A stretch of DNA of 32,946 nucleotides from an uncultured Steroidobacter sp. GTDB lineage: Bacteria; Pseudomonadota; Gammaproteobacteria; Steroidobacterales; Steroidobacteraceae. A program made the position numbers and the translations under genes. How positions within the stretch are numbered: position 1 is the stretch's first letter; the number at the start of each line of letters is the position of its first letter. The notes under the pieces are model-generated. The model saw only the letters and a program-made list of their open reading frames with translations. It made no database searches and was not told where the DNA came from. Below are positions 17,061 through 26,198 of the stretch, in pieces. The stretch covers positions 1-32,946 of the forward strand of contig CAMLEO010000045.1 in NCBI GenBank assembly GCA_946478975.1, in the 5' to 3' direction.

Positions 17061-17088
17061 GTCCGGCGGCAAGATCAGCTTGCCGGAC
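17061..17088 (-). terminator. Hairpin downstream of dgkA
   Basis: GTCC plus GGCAAG pairs with CTTGCC plus GGAC around a loop of ATCAG, with a three-base bulge. It lies between the dgkA stop and the HtrA-like gene. No U-tract follows on the minus strand, so termination is uncertain. Confidence 0.3.
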
Positions 17089-17095
17089 GCCCGCA

Positions 17096-17124
17096 TTCCC
17101 ACCAAAACCGTCTGTTCGTGGGAA
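17096..17124 (-). terminator. Second hairpin downstream of dgkA
   Basis: TTCCCAC (17096-17102) and GTGGGAA (17118-17124) form a 7-bp stem with a 15-base loop, adjacent to the hairpin at 17061. Together they could mark the end of the gcv-dgkA transcript; there is no clear U-tract. Confidence 0.25.
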
Positions 17125-17175
17125 CGGGGCATCCAGGTTCCAGCATTTGCGCCCGATTGGCGCATGTGGGCTCAG

Positions 17176-17589
17176 TTAGCCCAGCAGCAGGAACCCCCAG
17201 ACCACCATCAGGACGGCGAAGGATAGCAGTACCGCGGTCGAGCCGACGTCCTTCGCCAGCCCGGACAGCTCGTGGCGTTCGAGACCGATGCGGTCGACCA
17301 CGGTTTCGATGCCGGTATTGAGCAATTCCACGATCAGCACCAGCAGCACCGAGCCGACCAGCAGGGCCTTTTCCACCGGGGTTTTGCCCAGGTAGACGCC
17401 GAGCGGCAGCATCACCACCGCCAGCGCCACTTCCTGCCGGAACGCAGCCTCGGACCGGAACGCACCCCGGAACCCTTTCCATGAGTTGACAAAAGCCAGC
17501 AGCAGCCGGCGGACGCCCGCCAGCTTGGGCCGGTCGATTATTGGACTATGGGCGGATCGGGCCGGCGGAGTGCGCTCTGCGGAGTTCAT
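17176..17589 (-). CDS. dgkA: Diacylglycerol kinase, prokaryotic DgkA type
   Basis: Small inner-membrane enzyme that phosphorylates diacylglycerol to phosphatidate, recycling the lipid left by periplasmic glucan or lipid modification. The 137-residue protein has three predicted membrane helices and the family signature [14 protein letters not shown] at 88-101, followed by [17 protein letters not shown]. The N-terminus is about 20 residues longer than that of E. coli DgkA. Its ATG overlaps the gcvPB stop as ATGA, so it is co-translated with the glycine cleavage genes although the functions are unrelated. Confidence 0.96.
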   Translation of the reverse strand: MNSAERTPPARSAHSPIIDRPKLAGVRRLLLAFVNSWKGFRGAFRSEAAFRQEVALAVVMLPLGVYLGKTPVEKALLVGSVLLVLIVELLNTGIETVVDRIGLERHELSGLAKDVGSTAVLLSFAVLMVVWGFLLLG

Positions 17590-19052
17590 TCGGTGCTTCT
17601 CATCCCGTACGTCAGATCGAGTTGCTTGGCGGCGCGCACGTCGTCGAGACGCCGCACCGGCAGAGTATAGGGCGCGCCTTTGACCTTGGCCGCATCCTGC
17701 TCCGCTTCGGCTTGAATCGCGACCATCGCCGCCACGAACCCATCCAGCTCATCCTTCGCCTCGGTCTCGGTGGGCTCGATCAACAAGCACTCCGGCACCA
17801 GCAGCGGGAAGTAAGTGGTCGGCGCGTGGAAGCCGTAGTCGAGCAGGCGCTTGGCGAAGTCCATCGCGGTGACGTTAAGCTCTTTGGCCTGGCGCTTCAC
17901 CGTGATGATGAACTCGTGGCTCGCGCGCCGCTCCGGATACGCCGGATCGAAGCCCGCTTGTTTCAAGCGCGCCAGCAGATAGTTCGCGTTGAGTGCAGCG
18001 AACTCGGCGACGCGATGCATGCCTTCGCGGCCGAGCATGCGCATATAAACATACGCACGCAGCAGCACGCCGGCATTGCCCGCGAACGCGGACAGGCGGC
18101 CGATGGTCTGCGGCAGATCTTTTTCATCCAGGAAACGGAAGTTGTCTCCATCTTTGCCAATGACTGGAATGGGCATGAAAGGCAGCAAACGCTGATTCAC
18201 ACCGACCGCACCCGAGCCCGGCCCGCCGCCGCCGTGCGGCGTGGAGAAGGTCTTGTGCAGGTTCATATGAATCACGTCGAAGCCCATGTCGCCCGGGCGC
18301 ACCTTGCCGAGAATGGCGTTGAGGTTCGCGCCGTCGTAATAAAGCAGGCCGCCCGCTTCATGGACCAGCTTGGCGACTTCGTGGATGCGCCGCTCGAACA
18401 CGCCGAGCGTCGAGGGATTGGTCAACATGATGCCGGCGGTCTTCGGACCGAGCGCGCCTTTCAGCGCGTCGATGTCGATGTCGCCGTTCGGCAGCGACTG
18501 AATTTCCACCACGCTGAAACCGCACATGGTCGCAGTCGCTGGGTTGGTGCCGTGCGCGGCATCCGGCACGATGACCTCCGTGCGTTGCAGATCGCCGCGA
18601 GCGCGGTGATACGCACGAATCATCGCCAGGCCCGCGAATTCGCCCTGCGCACCGGCCATCGGCGTGAGCGACACGCCCTTCATGCCGGTCACTTCCTTGA
18701 GCATTTCCTGCAATTCAAACATGCATTCCAGAAAGCCCTGGCTGGCCGACGCCGGCGCCAGCGGATGACGGCTCAACAGTTCCGGCAGCATCGCGAATTG
18801 ATTACAGGCGCGCGGGTTGTACTTCATCGTGCACGACCCGAGCGGATAGAAGTGCGTGTCGATGGAGAAGTTCAGCTGCGACAGGCGCGTGAAATGACGC
18901 ACGGCCTGCAGCTCCGACACTTCCGGCAGTGCTGCCGGCTTGCGGCGTCGAAATTTCTCGGGAACGTTCGCTGCGGCACCCTGCGGATATTGACCAGCGG
19001 CGCTGCGACCGGAACGCGAATGTTTGAAGATCAAAGGTTCGGGAGTTCTCAT
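17586..19052 (-). CDS. gcvPB: Glycine dehydrogenase (decarboxylating) subunit 2
   Basis: The PLP-binding half of the split P-protein of the glycine cleavage system, which decarboxylates glycine and passes the aminomethyl group to the lipoyl arm of GcvH. The 488-residue protein has the family segments [14 protein letters not shown] and [18 protein letters not shown], and the PLP lysine K267 in [17 protein letters not shown]. It begins 2 bp after gcvPA and overlaps dgkA. With gcvPA it forms the two-subunit type known from Thermus and Bacillus, not the single chain of about 950 residues found in enterics. Confidence 0.97.
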   Translation of the reverse strand: MRTPEPLIFKHSRSGRSAAGQYPQGAAANVPEKFRRRKPAALPEVSELQAVRHFTRLSQLNFSIDTHFYPLGSCTMKYNPRACNQFAMLPELLSRHPLAPASASQGFLECMFELQEMLKEVTGMKGVSLTPMAGAQGEFAGLAMIRAYHRARGDLQRTEVIVPDAAHGTNPATATMCGFSVVEIQSLPNGDIDIDALKGALGPKTAGIMLTNPSTLGVFERRIHEVAKLVHEAGGLLYYDGANLNAILGKVRPGDMGFDVIHMNLHKTFSTPHGGGGPGSGAVGVNQRLLPFMPIPVIGKDGDNFRFLDEKDLPQTIGRLSAFAGNAGVLLRAYVYMRMLGREGMHRVAEFAALNANYLLARLKQAGFDPAYPERRASHEFIITVKRQAKELNVTAMDFAKRLLDYGFHAPTTYFPLLVPECLLIEPTETEAKDELDGFVAAMVAIQAEAEQDAAKVKGAPYTLPVRRLDDVRAAKQLDLTYGMRSTE

Positions 19053-19054
19053 GG

Positions 19055-20416
19055 TTAGCGCTCCATCACCGCAGCGAGGGCGGTTGCGTAGGCATCGAGG
19101 TCCGCATCGGTGCGCGTTTCAGTCGCACACACCAGCAATGCGTTGCCCAGCTCCGGATACTGTTTCGACAAGTCCAGCCCACCAATGATGTTGCGCTTGG
19201 CCAAGGCGTCGAGCACGCCGCTCACCTGGCGATCCAGCTGTAACACAGCTTCGTGAAAACGGTAACCGTCGAACATTAATTTCACGCCAGGAATACGCGT
19301 CAGTTTTTCCACCAGCTTCGCGGTCTGCTGTTGCGAGGCCGACGCCACTGCTTCGAGACCTGCTGCGCCTAGCAGCGACATATGTATCGTCGCAGCGGTG
19401 ACCAGCAGTCCCTGGTTGGTGCAAATGTTGGACGTCGCTTTGCTACGACGAATGTGCTGCTCGCGAGCCTGCAGCGTCAGCGTGAAGCCTTGCTTGCCGT
19501 CGAGATCGACGGTGCGGCCGATGATGCGGCCGGGCATCTGGCGCACGTGTTCCATGCGCGTGGTCATGAAACCGAAGTACGGACCGCCCGAAGACAGCGG
19601 CACACCCAACGGCTGACCATCGCCGACGACGATATCGACGCCCTTGGTGCCCCACTCGCCCGGCGGCTTGAACAACGCCAGCGACAGCGGGTTCACCACA
19701 GCGATCACCAGCGCGCCGTTCGCATGCGCCCAGTCGGTGATCGCATCGACGTCTTCCATCAGGCCGAAGAAATTCGGCTGCTGAATCACCACGGCGGTGA
19801 TGTCCTCACCTTTGTGAGCTTCGAGCTTCGCGAACTGCAGCGTGCCCTTGCCCGATTCATACGGCAGCACGTCGAACTTGAGGTTCTGACCTTCGGTGAT
19901 GGCACGCGCGACCGACAGGTAGGTCGGATTCAACGTCGCCGGCACCACGATGCGCGCCGACTTCGACTTGCGATGCGCACGCACGGACATCAAACACGCT
20001 TCCGCCAGCGCCGAAGCGCCGTCGTACAGCGAGGCATTGGAGACTTCCATGCCCGTGAGGCCGCTCATCATTGTTTGATATTCGTACAGCAGCTGCAGCG
20101 TGCCCTGGCTCGCCTCCGCCTGGTACGGCGTGTACGCGCTGTAGAACTCGCCACGCGTGACGATGGCCCACACGGCCGCCGGAATGTGATGTTCGTAAGC
20201 GCCAGCGCCGAGGAACAACAACGAGCGGCCGTCTCGTTGGGCGCGGGCCTGCATCAAGCGGCCCACTTCCATTTCGGTCAGTGCTTCGGGAATCGCGGCC
20301 AGCGATTTGATGCGCAACGCCGCGGGAATTTCATCGAACAGCGCGTCGATGCTCGGCGCGCCGATGGCGGCCAGCATCTCCTTGATGTCCGTTTCAGTAT
20401 GAGGAATGAACGGCAT
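19055..20416 (-). CDS. gcvPA: Glycine dehydrogenase (decarboxylating) subunit 1
   Basis: The N-terminal half of the split P-protein. The 453-residue chain starts [19 protein letters not shown] and contains the conserved [42 protein letters not shown] and [10 protein letters not shown] segments. It pairs with GcvPB to form the active enzyme. It lies 9 bp after gcvH and 2 bp before gcvPB, inside the riboswitch-led operon. Confidence 0.97.
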   Translation of the reverse strand: MPFIPHTETDIKEMLAAIGAPSIDALFDEIPAALRIKSLAAIPEALTEMEVGRLMQARAQRDGRSLLFLGAGAYEHHIPAAVWAIVTRGEFYSAYTPYQAEASQGTLQLLYEYQTMMSGLTGMEVSNASLYDGASALAEACLMSVRAHRKSKSARIVVPATLNPTYLSVARAITEGQNLKFDVLPYESGKGTLQFAKLEAHKGEDITAVVIQQPNFFGLMEDVDAITDWAHANGALVIAVVNPLSLALFKPPGEWGTKGVDIVVGDGQPLGVPLSSGGPYFGFMTTRMEHVRQMPGRIIGRTVDLDGKQGFTLTLQAREQHIRRSKATSNICTNQGLLVTAATIHMSLLGAAGLEAVASASQQQTAKLVEKLTRIPGVKLMFDGYRFHEAVLQLDRQVSGVLDALAKRNIIGGLDLSKQYPELGNALLVCATETRTDADLDAYATALAAVMER

Positions 20417-20425
20417 GGTGCGTGC

Positions 20426-20818
20426 TCAGTGGGCGTCCGCGACGACCTTTTCGTAGGCCTTGGCGTCGAGCAGCTGCTGCAGCTCGCCGGTGTTGCTCGG
20501 CTTGAGCTTGAACAACCAGCCGGCGCCGTACGGATCGCTGTTCACGAGTTCAGGCGAGGAGCCGAGCGAATCGTTCGCGGCAACCACTTCACCGGACAGC
20601 GGGCTGTAAACATCCGACGCCGCCTTCACCGATTCCACCACCGCAGCCGCGCCGCCTTTGCTCAGCGACTTGCCGACTTCCGGCACTTCGACGAACACCA
20701 GGTCGCCGAGCGCGCCCTGTGCGTGATCGGAGATGCCGACGGTCACGGTGCCGTCGCTCTCGACGCGCGCCCATTCGTGAGAATCCAGATACTTGAGATC
20801 GGCCGGGATGTTAGCCAT
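20426..20818 (-). CDS. gcvH: Glycine cleavage system H protein
   Basis: The small lipoyl carrier that shuttles the aminomethyl intermediate from the P-protein to the T-protein. The 130-residue chain has the typical opening [12 protein letters not shown], the [14 protein letters not shown] segment and the lipoylation site K65 in [18 protein letters not shown]. The C-terminal [14 protein letters not shown] is also standard. It lies 37 bp after gcvT. Confidence 0.98.
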   Translation of the reverse strand: MANIPADLKYLDSHEWARVESDGTVTVGISDHAQGALGDLVFVEVPEVGKSLSKGGAAAVVESVKAASDVYSPLSGEVVAANDSLGSSPELVNSDPYGAGWLFKLKPSNTGELQQLLDAKAYEKVVADAH

Positions 20819-20855
20819 GGTTGAACCCTGCGATGAAAGTTGCGGATCGAAACTG

Positions 20856-21935
20856 TTAAACGAGTGCTTTGCCGTTGCGAACGAACGGATATTTCACGAC
20901 GCGGGCGGGAAGTAACTTGCCGCGGATGTCGACTTCGACCCGCTCGCCGGTGGCGGTCGGAACGCGAGCGAAGCCGATGGATTTTTCCATCGTCGGCGAG
21001 AACGTGCCGCTGGTGAGCTCGCCGTCGCCGGCGGAAGTCACAACCCGTTGATGACTGCGCAGCACGCCGCGCTCTTCGAGCACGAGGCCGACGAGCTTGC
21101 GCTTCACTCCCGCTGCACGTTGCGCGTCGAGCGCGGCACGGCCGACGAAATCACGCTCCGGCGGATCGAACGCGACGGTCCACGTCAGCCCCGACTCCAG
21201 CGGCGATAAGTTTTCATCCATGTCGTTGCCGTAGAGATTCATGCCGGCTTCCAGGCGCAACGTATCGCGCGCGCCCAGGCCGCATTCGGCAACACCGGCC
21301 GCCTTCAGATCGCGCCAGAATTTTGGCGCATCGGCAACCGGCAACATGATTTCCCAACCGTCCTCGCCCGTGTAACCCGTGCGCGCGATGAAATAAGGCC
21401 CGAGCTCGCGACCGAAGAATGTTTTCAATTGCAGTGCTTCGTTGGCATGCGCACCGATCAGCGTTGCCGCTTTGGCGCGAGCGTTCGGCCCTTGCACGGC
21501 GATCATGGCGAGATCGGTGCGAGGCTTGATCTGCACCTGGAATTTATCGGCGAAGCGCTGCAGCCAGGCGATGTCCTTTTCGCGCGTGCCGGCATTCACG
21601 ACCACGCGGAACCAGGACTCGTTGATGAAATAAACAATCAGGTCGTCCACCACGCCGCCGCGCTCGTTCAGCATGCAGCTGTACAGCGCCTTGCCCGAGT
21701 CCTTGAGCTTGGCAACGTCGTTGGCGAGCAGATAACGCAGGTAATCCCGCACGCGCGCGCCAGTCACATCGGCGATCAGCATGTGCGAGACATCGAACAT
21801 GCCGGCGTCGCGACGCACGGCGTGATGCTCTTCGATCTGCGAGCCGTAGTTGACCGGCATGTCCCAGCCGCCGAAATCGACCAGGCGTGCGCCGGCGGCG
21901 ACATGGGTATCGTACAGGGGTGTTTTATGGCCCAT
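20856..21935 (-). CDS. gcvT: Glycine cleavage system T protein (aminomethyltransferase)
   Basis: Transfers the methylene carbon from the H-protein-bound intermediate to tetrahydrofolate, releasing ammonia. The 359-residue protein from the ATG at 21935 ([21 protein letters not shown]) has the family segments [19 protein letters not shown] with the catalytic-type Asp, [12 protein letters not shown] and [22 protein letters not shown] sits 7-8 bases before this ATG; the longer frame opening with TTG at 21956 would include that ribosome site in its coding part and is not favoured. It is the first gene of the gcv operon, 54 bp below the riboswitch. Confidence 0.97.
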   Translation of the reverse strand: MGHKTPLYDTHVAAGARLVDFGGWDMPVNYGSQIEEHHAVRRDAGMFDVSHMLIADVTGARVRDYLRYLLANDVAKLKDSGKALYSCMLNERGGVVDDLIVYFINESWFRVVVNAGTREKDIAWLQRFADKFQVQIKPRTDLAMIAVQGPNARAKAATLIGAHANEALQLKTFFGRELGPYFIARTGYTGEDGWEIMLPVADAPKFWRDLKAAGVAECGLGARDTLRLEAGMNLYGNDMDENLSPLESGLTWTVAFDPPERDFVGRAALDAQRAAGVKRKLVGLVLEERGVLRSHQRVVTSAGDGELTSGTFSPTMEKSIGFARVPTATGERVEVDIRGKLLPARVVKYPFVRNGKALV

Positions 21936-21988
21936 TAGAATGCTCCGGATTGCCAAAGGAATGCGGTGGACGCCTCGCGGCTTCCAAC

Positions 21989-22214
21989 GCCCCTCTGTCC
22001 TGATGACCTGAGAGATCCGGCGGCACTCGAGCGAGTACGACCTCTCCCCTTCGGTGAACTGCCGACTTATTCAGCAGCAGCTACTCTCCAGAGCCCGCCG
22101 AGTGATCCAGTCGAATGCTGGGGATCACAGGGGCACGCCGTTCATTTGCCTGAGCGTTTCCGGGCGGTTGCGCCTTCGGCGGCGGGGTTGCAACCCGCTC
22201 TCTCCGGCCGTGCC
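21989..22214 (-). promoter_or_regulatory. Tandem glycine riboswitch (two aptamers)
   Basis: Read on the minus strand, aptamer 1 (22214-22132) is closed by GGCACG/CGTGCC. It contains GGAGAG, the invariant-type GCCGAAGGCGCAA and GGAAACGCTCAGGCAAA. Aptamer 2 (22093-21993) is closed by CTCTG/CAGAG. It contains GGAGAG, CACCGAAGGGG and ATCTCTCAGGTCATCAGGAC. These blocks match the known glycine riboswitch. It lies in the leader of gcvT, its classic target, where glycine binding usually turns expression on. Only about 40 bases separate aptamer 2 from the gcvT ribosome site and no terminator with a U-run is visible, so translational control is more likely (inference). Confidence 0.93.
22102..22128 (-). 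other. Hairpin in the linker between the two glycine aptamers
   Basis: GTGATC[CC]CAG pairs with CTGGATCAC on the minus strand: a 9-bp stem with a two-base bulge and a 7-base loop. It occupies most of the 38-base linker (22131-22094), where tandem glycine riboswitches usually have a much shorter connection. Confidence 0.6.
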
Positions 22215-22255
22215 TTGCGATGGGTGCGCGTATGGTACCCGAAGACCGATAGAAT

Positions 22256-23487
<1,232 letters not shown>

Positions 23488-23491
<4 letters not shown>

Positions 23492-23823
23492 GCGAGTTGG
23501 CGCAGCAGCGTTGCAAACCCTGCGAAGGCGGCGTCACGCCGCTGTCGCTGGACGAAGCCCAATCGCTGATGAAACAACTCAGCGCCGCCTGGCAGCTCGC
23601 CGCCGACGGCCTGAGCATTCGCGGCGAATGGAAGTTCCGCAACTTCTATCACGCCATGAGCTTCGCCAACGCCGTCGCTCACATCGCCAACACCGAAGAT
23701 CATCACCCCGACCTGCAAGTGGGCTGGGGTTACTGCCGCCTGACCTATAACACCCACGCCATCGGCGGCCTGTCGCAGAACGATTTCATCTGCGCGGCCA
23801 AGGTCGACGCCCTGCCCCGCTGA
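23488..23823 (+). CDS. 4a-hydroxytetrahydrobiopterin dehydratase (pterin carbinolamine dehydratase)
   Basis: Dehydrates 4a-hydroxytetrahydropterin, normally to recycle the cofactor of aromatic amino acid hydroxylases. The 111-residue protein has the conserved [21 protein letters not shown] helix and the active-site motif [21 protein letters not shown]. The ATG at 23488 overlaps the ispG stop as ATGA, showing translational coupling. No phenylalanine hydroxylase gene lies in the window, so its partner is elsewhere or it serves another pterin role. Confidence 0.94.
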
Positions 23824-23963
23824 TCAGGCGTCCCCCGCCGCCGTTCTCCGGGGTTTGCATGAACTCCTGGTACGTCAGCCGGTGCTAACATCGATGCGCC
23901 GCGCGGGGGCGGCGGCACCTCGATTGCCCTTCATCCAAACAATGTTTCAACGGAGTGAACTCA

Positions 23964-24302
23964 ATGATTGCTAACAAGTACCTGCTGGCGATGTTCCTGG
24001 CTGCAGCACCACTCGCGGCGCAAGCGGCCGACACTTATGTGTTCGACAGCGTCAGCAGCGTCCAGTACCTCCAAGACAGTTCCATTACCGGAGTTCTGGT
24101 CAACGGCTCCGCCGCAACGGTGACGTTCCCCAGCAGCGCCCCCGACCGTTGCTACCGGTTCTTCGAAGTGATGCTCACCCAGCCTGGGCTGTACACGCTG
24201 AGTGTGGCCACAGAAGTCCGTGTCGAAGGCCCATACTTCCCCGGCGGACCCACCATCACGACCACGGTGTTCCTCGGCTGCGCTCTGCAACACAAATCCT
24301 GA
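23964..24302 (+). CDS. Small secreted protein of unknown function
   Basis: From the ATG at 23964, preceded by GGAG at 8 bases, the frame encodes 112 residues. A clear signal peptide (MIANKYLLAMFLAAAPLAAQA, cleavage likely before ADTY) leads a mature domain of about 90 residues, rich in Ser, Thr and Val and probably beta-stranded. It has two cysteines, in PDRCYRFF and FLGCALQ, that could form a disulfide in the periplasm. I do not recognise a family. It stands alone between the ispG operon and a convergent hydrolase gene, after a 140-bp upstream gap. Confidence 0.7.
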   Translation: MIANKYLLAMFLAAAPLAAQAADTYVFDSVSSVQYLQDSSITGVLVNGSAATVTFPSSAPDRCYRFFEVMLTQPGLYTLSVATEVRVEGPYFPGGPTITTTVFLGCALQHKS

Positions 24303-24326
24303 GCAACGCTGCCGCGAATCAAAACA

Positions 24327-24351
24327 GATTGGCGGCACTACGCCGCTGATC
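24327..24351. terminator. Weak hairpin between convergent genes
   Basis: GCGGC-ACTAC-GCCGC forms a 5-bp stem, extended by GAT/ATC across a small internal loop, in the 55-bp gap between the secreted orphan and the SGNH hydrolase. No strong U-tract accompanies it on either strand. Confidence 0.25.
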
Positions 24352-24357
24352 GCTGCA

Positions 24358-25083
24358 TCATCGGCTCGTGCATGTGGGCATGGCCAGCGCCACATGCCGG
24401 GCCCACTCCCGGTAGCCGCAGCTGGACGGGTGGAAGCGGTCTTCGCACAACATCGAAGTTTGATCGAGCAGGGGAATGCGCAGGTGGCGCACGCGCGAGT
24501 CGCGGGCGACGATGATTCGCGAACAGCAGTCGAGCAGCAACGCTTGCGCGCCGATCACGTAGCGCAGCGGAACGGGCAGCAAAGCAAACTTCCATAGCGG
24601 TGGGATTGGTGACAGCAGCATCAGCTGGCAGCCCGTGCTCACCTGCAACAGGTCCATGAGCGATCGCAACGAGCGCCGCCAGCGCAGCGGCGAGCGGAAG
24701 CGGAGCACGTCGTTCACTCCTATCGCCATCACGACCACATCGGCTTTCAAAGAGTCGGGGGGCTGGCGCGCCAACAGTGCCAGCAGCTCATCGACGGTCG
24801 CACCGGACTTGCCGATCGCGGACCAGCGGACGGCGCAACGTGCGCGCTCGCTGTAGATCGCCGCGATGTGTGCAGCCAATGTTTCGTCGTAGCTGCGGAC
24901 GCCGACGCCCACAGCGGAAGACTCGCCAACCACCAGCAAACGCACGCTGCGCTCGCCCGCGCCAACCGTGCCGGAGGGCCGGCCGATCGGCGACGGCATG
25001 GGGCGAACCTGTCGCCGCAGCCAAAGACCCTGCGCAACGGCCGCGACCAACAGCAAACAAATGAATAGAACCGCTGTGAGCAA
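24358..25083 (-). CDS. SGNH/GDSL-type hydrolase with N-terminal membrane anchor
   Basis: The 241-residue protein starts with a hydrophobic helix (about 3-22), likely a signal anchor placing the enzyme in the periplasm. SGNH blocks follow: block I VVGESSAVGVG with the nucleophile S55 (GES instead of GDS), the AIGVNDVL block with Gly and Asn, and the C-terminal DRFHPSSCGY with catalytic Asp and His. The family includes esterases, lipases and acetyl-sugar deacetylases; the substrate is unknown. The start is TTG at 25083, the first possible start after an upstream in-frame stop, so the N-terminus is somewhat uncertain. Confidence 0.87.
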   Translation of the reverse strand: MLTAVLFICLLLVAAVAQGLWLRRQVRPMPSPIGRPSGTVGAGERSVRLLVVGESSAVGVGVRSYDETLAAHIAAIYSERARCAVRWSAIGKSGATVDELLALLARQPPDSLKADVVVMAIGVNDVLRFRSPLRWRRSLRSLMDLLQVSTGCQLMLLSPIPPLWKFALLPVPLRYVIGAQALLLDCCSRIIVARDSRVRHLRIPLLDQTSMLCEDRFHPSSCGYREWARHVALAMPTCTSR

Positions 25084-25199
25084 GACATCACCAACGCAAT
25101 CCGTGGCGTTGATTCAGCGCATGGAATGACGAAATTGTTCCGACTACACGGCGCAGTCGCAGACCGACCATGCGGCAAGAAATTTCGCGCTGACTTGGA

Positions 25200-26198
25200 T
25201 TAGCCGGCTTCCTGCGCCACGCTCGCGACCGCCTCGGTCGGGAACACGGGGCCGACGGGATGGCGGAACTCGTGTTGCGCAAACTGAATGCGCTCGGGCG
25301 CTGAAGCTGCGAAATTGGCGCGCTCGTCGCAGATCTTCAAACGACGCAGCAGCCCTTGCCGGTTCGCGATCTGGATCGCAAGCCCGGGGCGCGCGTTCAG
25401 CTCCAGCACCAGCGGACCGAGATCGCGATCGAGCACGATGTCGACGCCGATATACCCCATGCCGGTCAGCTCGTAACAACGCGCCGAGATGTCCAGGATC
25501 ACGTCCCAATCGGGAATCTTCAGGCCGGCGATCGCATGGGTCGTGTCCGGATGATGAGTGACGATGTCCGTGCCGACCACACCGTCGAGGGTCACGCCGG
25601 TCGCAAGATCGATGCCCGCACCCACCGCGCCTTGATGCAAATTCGCTTTGCCGTGCGAAGCACGCGTCGGTAGCCGCACCATCGACATCACTGGAAAGCC
25701 GCGGTACACGATGACGCGAATATCCGGCACGCCCAGGTAGCTGATGCGCTCGAACAGCGGCGAGAAATGCACCATGTATTCGACGATCACCACGTCCTGC
25801 ACGCCGCCGAGACTGAACTGGCCGTTGATGGCATTCGACAGGTGGTGAGACAGGAAATCTTCGTCGAGCAGCGTGCCGCTGATCGTTCGATAGCGTGAAG
25901 AGCTGCGGCCTGCAACGACGACGATGCCGTCGCCCGCGCTCCCATGCGCCGGCTTCAAAGCGAACTCGGGATGATCGCGCACGATCTCCGGCAGCCGCCG
26001 GATGTCATGTTGAGTTTCGATCACGCCATACAGCTGAGGCACGGCGATGCCGGCCGCCAGCGCCAGGCGCTTGGTCTTCAGCTTGTCGTCGACCAGTGGA
26101 TACAGCCGGCGTGGATTGAAGCGCAGGATATAATCGCCGTTGCGCTTGTTCAGCCCCAGCACGCCTTCCTTGGCCAACCCACCATAACGGCCGAACAT
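25200..26198 (-). CDS. ATP-grasp protein, alpha-L-glutamate ligase-like (RimK-related)
   Basis: The 332-residue protein begins MFGRYGGLAKEGVLGLNKRN, the characteristic opening of this family. ATP-grasp features follow: FALKPAHGSAGDGIVVV as the ATP-lysine/glycine-rich loop, and VLELNARPGLAIQIANRQG with the metal-binding Glu and Asn. RimK-like enzymes ligate amino acids to carboxylates; the substrate here is unknown. The ATG overlaps the upstream transglutaminase-like gene stop as TAATG. The longer open frame upstream runs antiparallel through no recognised domain and is rejected. Elsewhere this pair is often accompanied by a retropepsin-like (RimK-associated) protease gene; none is present in the window. 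Confidence 0.9.
   Translation of the reverse strand: MFGRYGGLAKEGVLGLNKRNGDYILRFNPRRLYPLVDDKLKTKRLALAAGIAVPQLYGVIETQHDIRRLPEIVRDHPEFALKPAHGSAGDGIVVVAGRSSSRYRTISGTLLDEDFLSHHLSNAINGQFSLGGVQDVVIVEYMVHFSPLFERISYLGVPDIRVIVYRGFPVMSMVRLPTRASHGKANLHQGAVGAGIDLATGVTLDGVVGTDIVTHHPDTTHAIAGLKIPDWDVILDISARCYELTGMGYIGVDIVLDRDLGPLVLELNARPGLAIQIANRQGLLRRLKICDERANFAASAPERIQFAQHEFRHPVGPVFPTEAVASVAQEAG

Noticed and set aside
23829..23853. CCCCG/CGGGG hairpin after the pterin dehydratase gene
   Set aside because: Short stem in a GC-rich stretch followed by only three T residues; too weak to call a terminator.
25092..25112. CAACGC/GCGTTG inverted repeat upstream of the SGNH hydrolase
   Set aside because: Only 6 bp with no U-tract and no clear position relative to a promoter; indistinguishable from chance.
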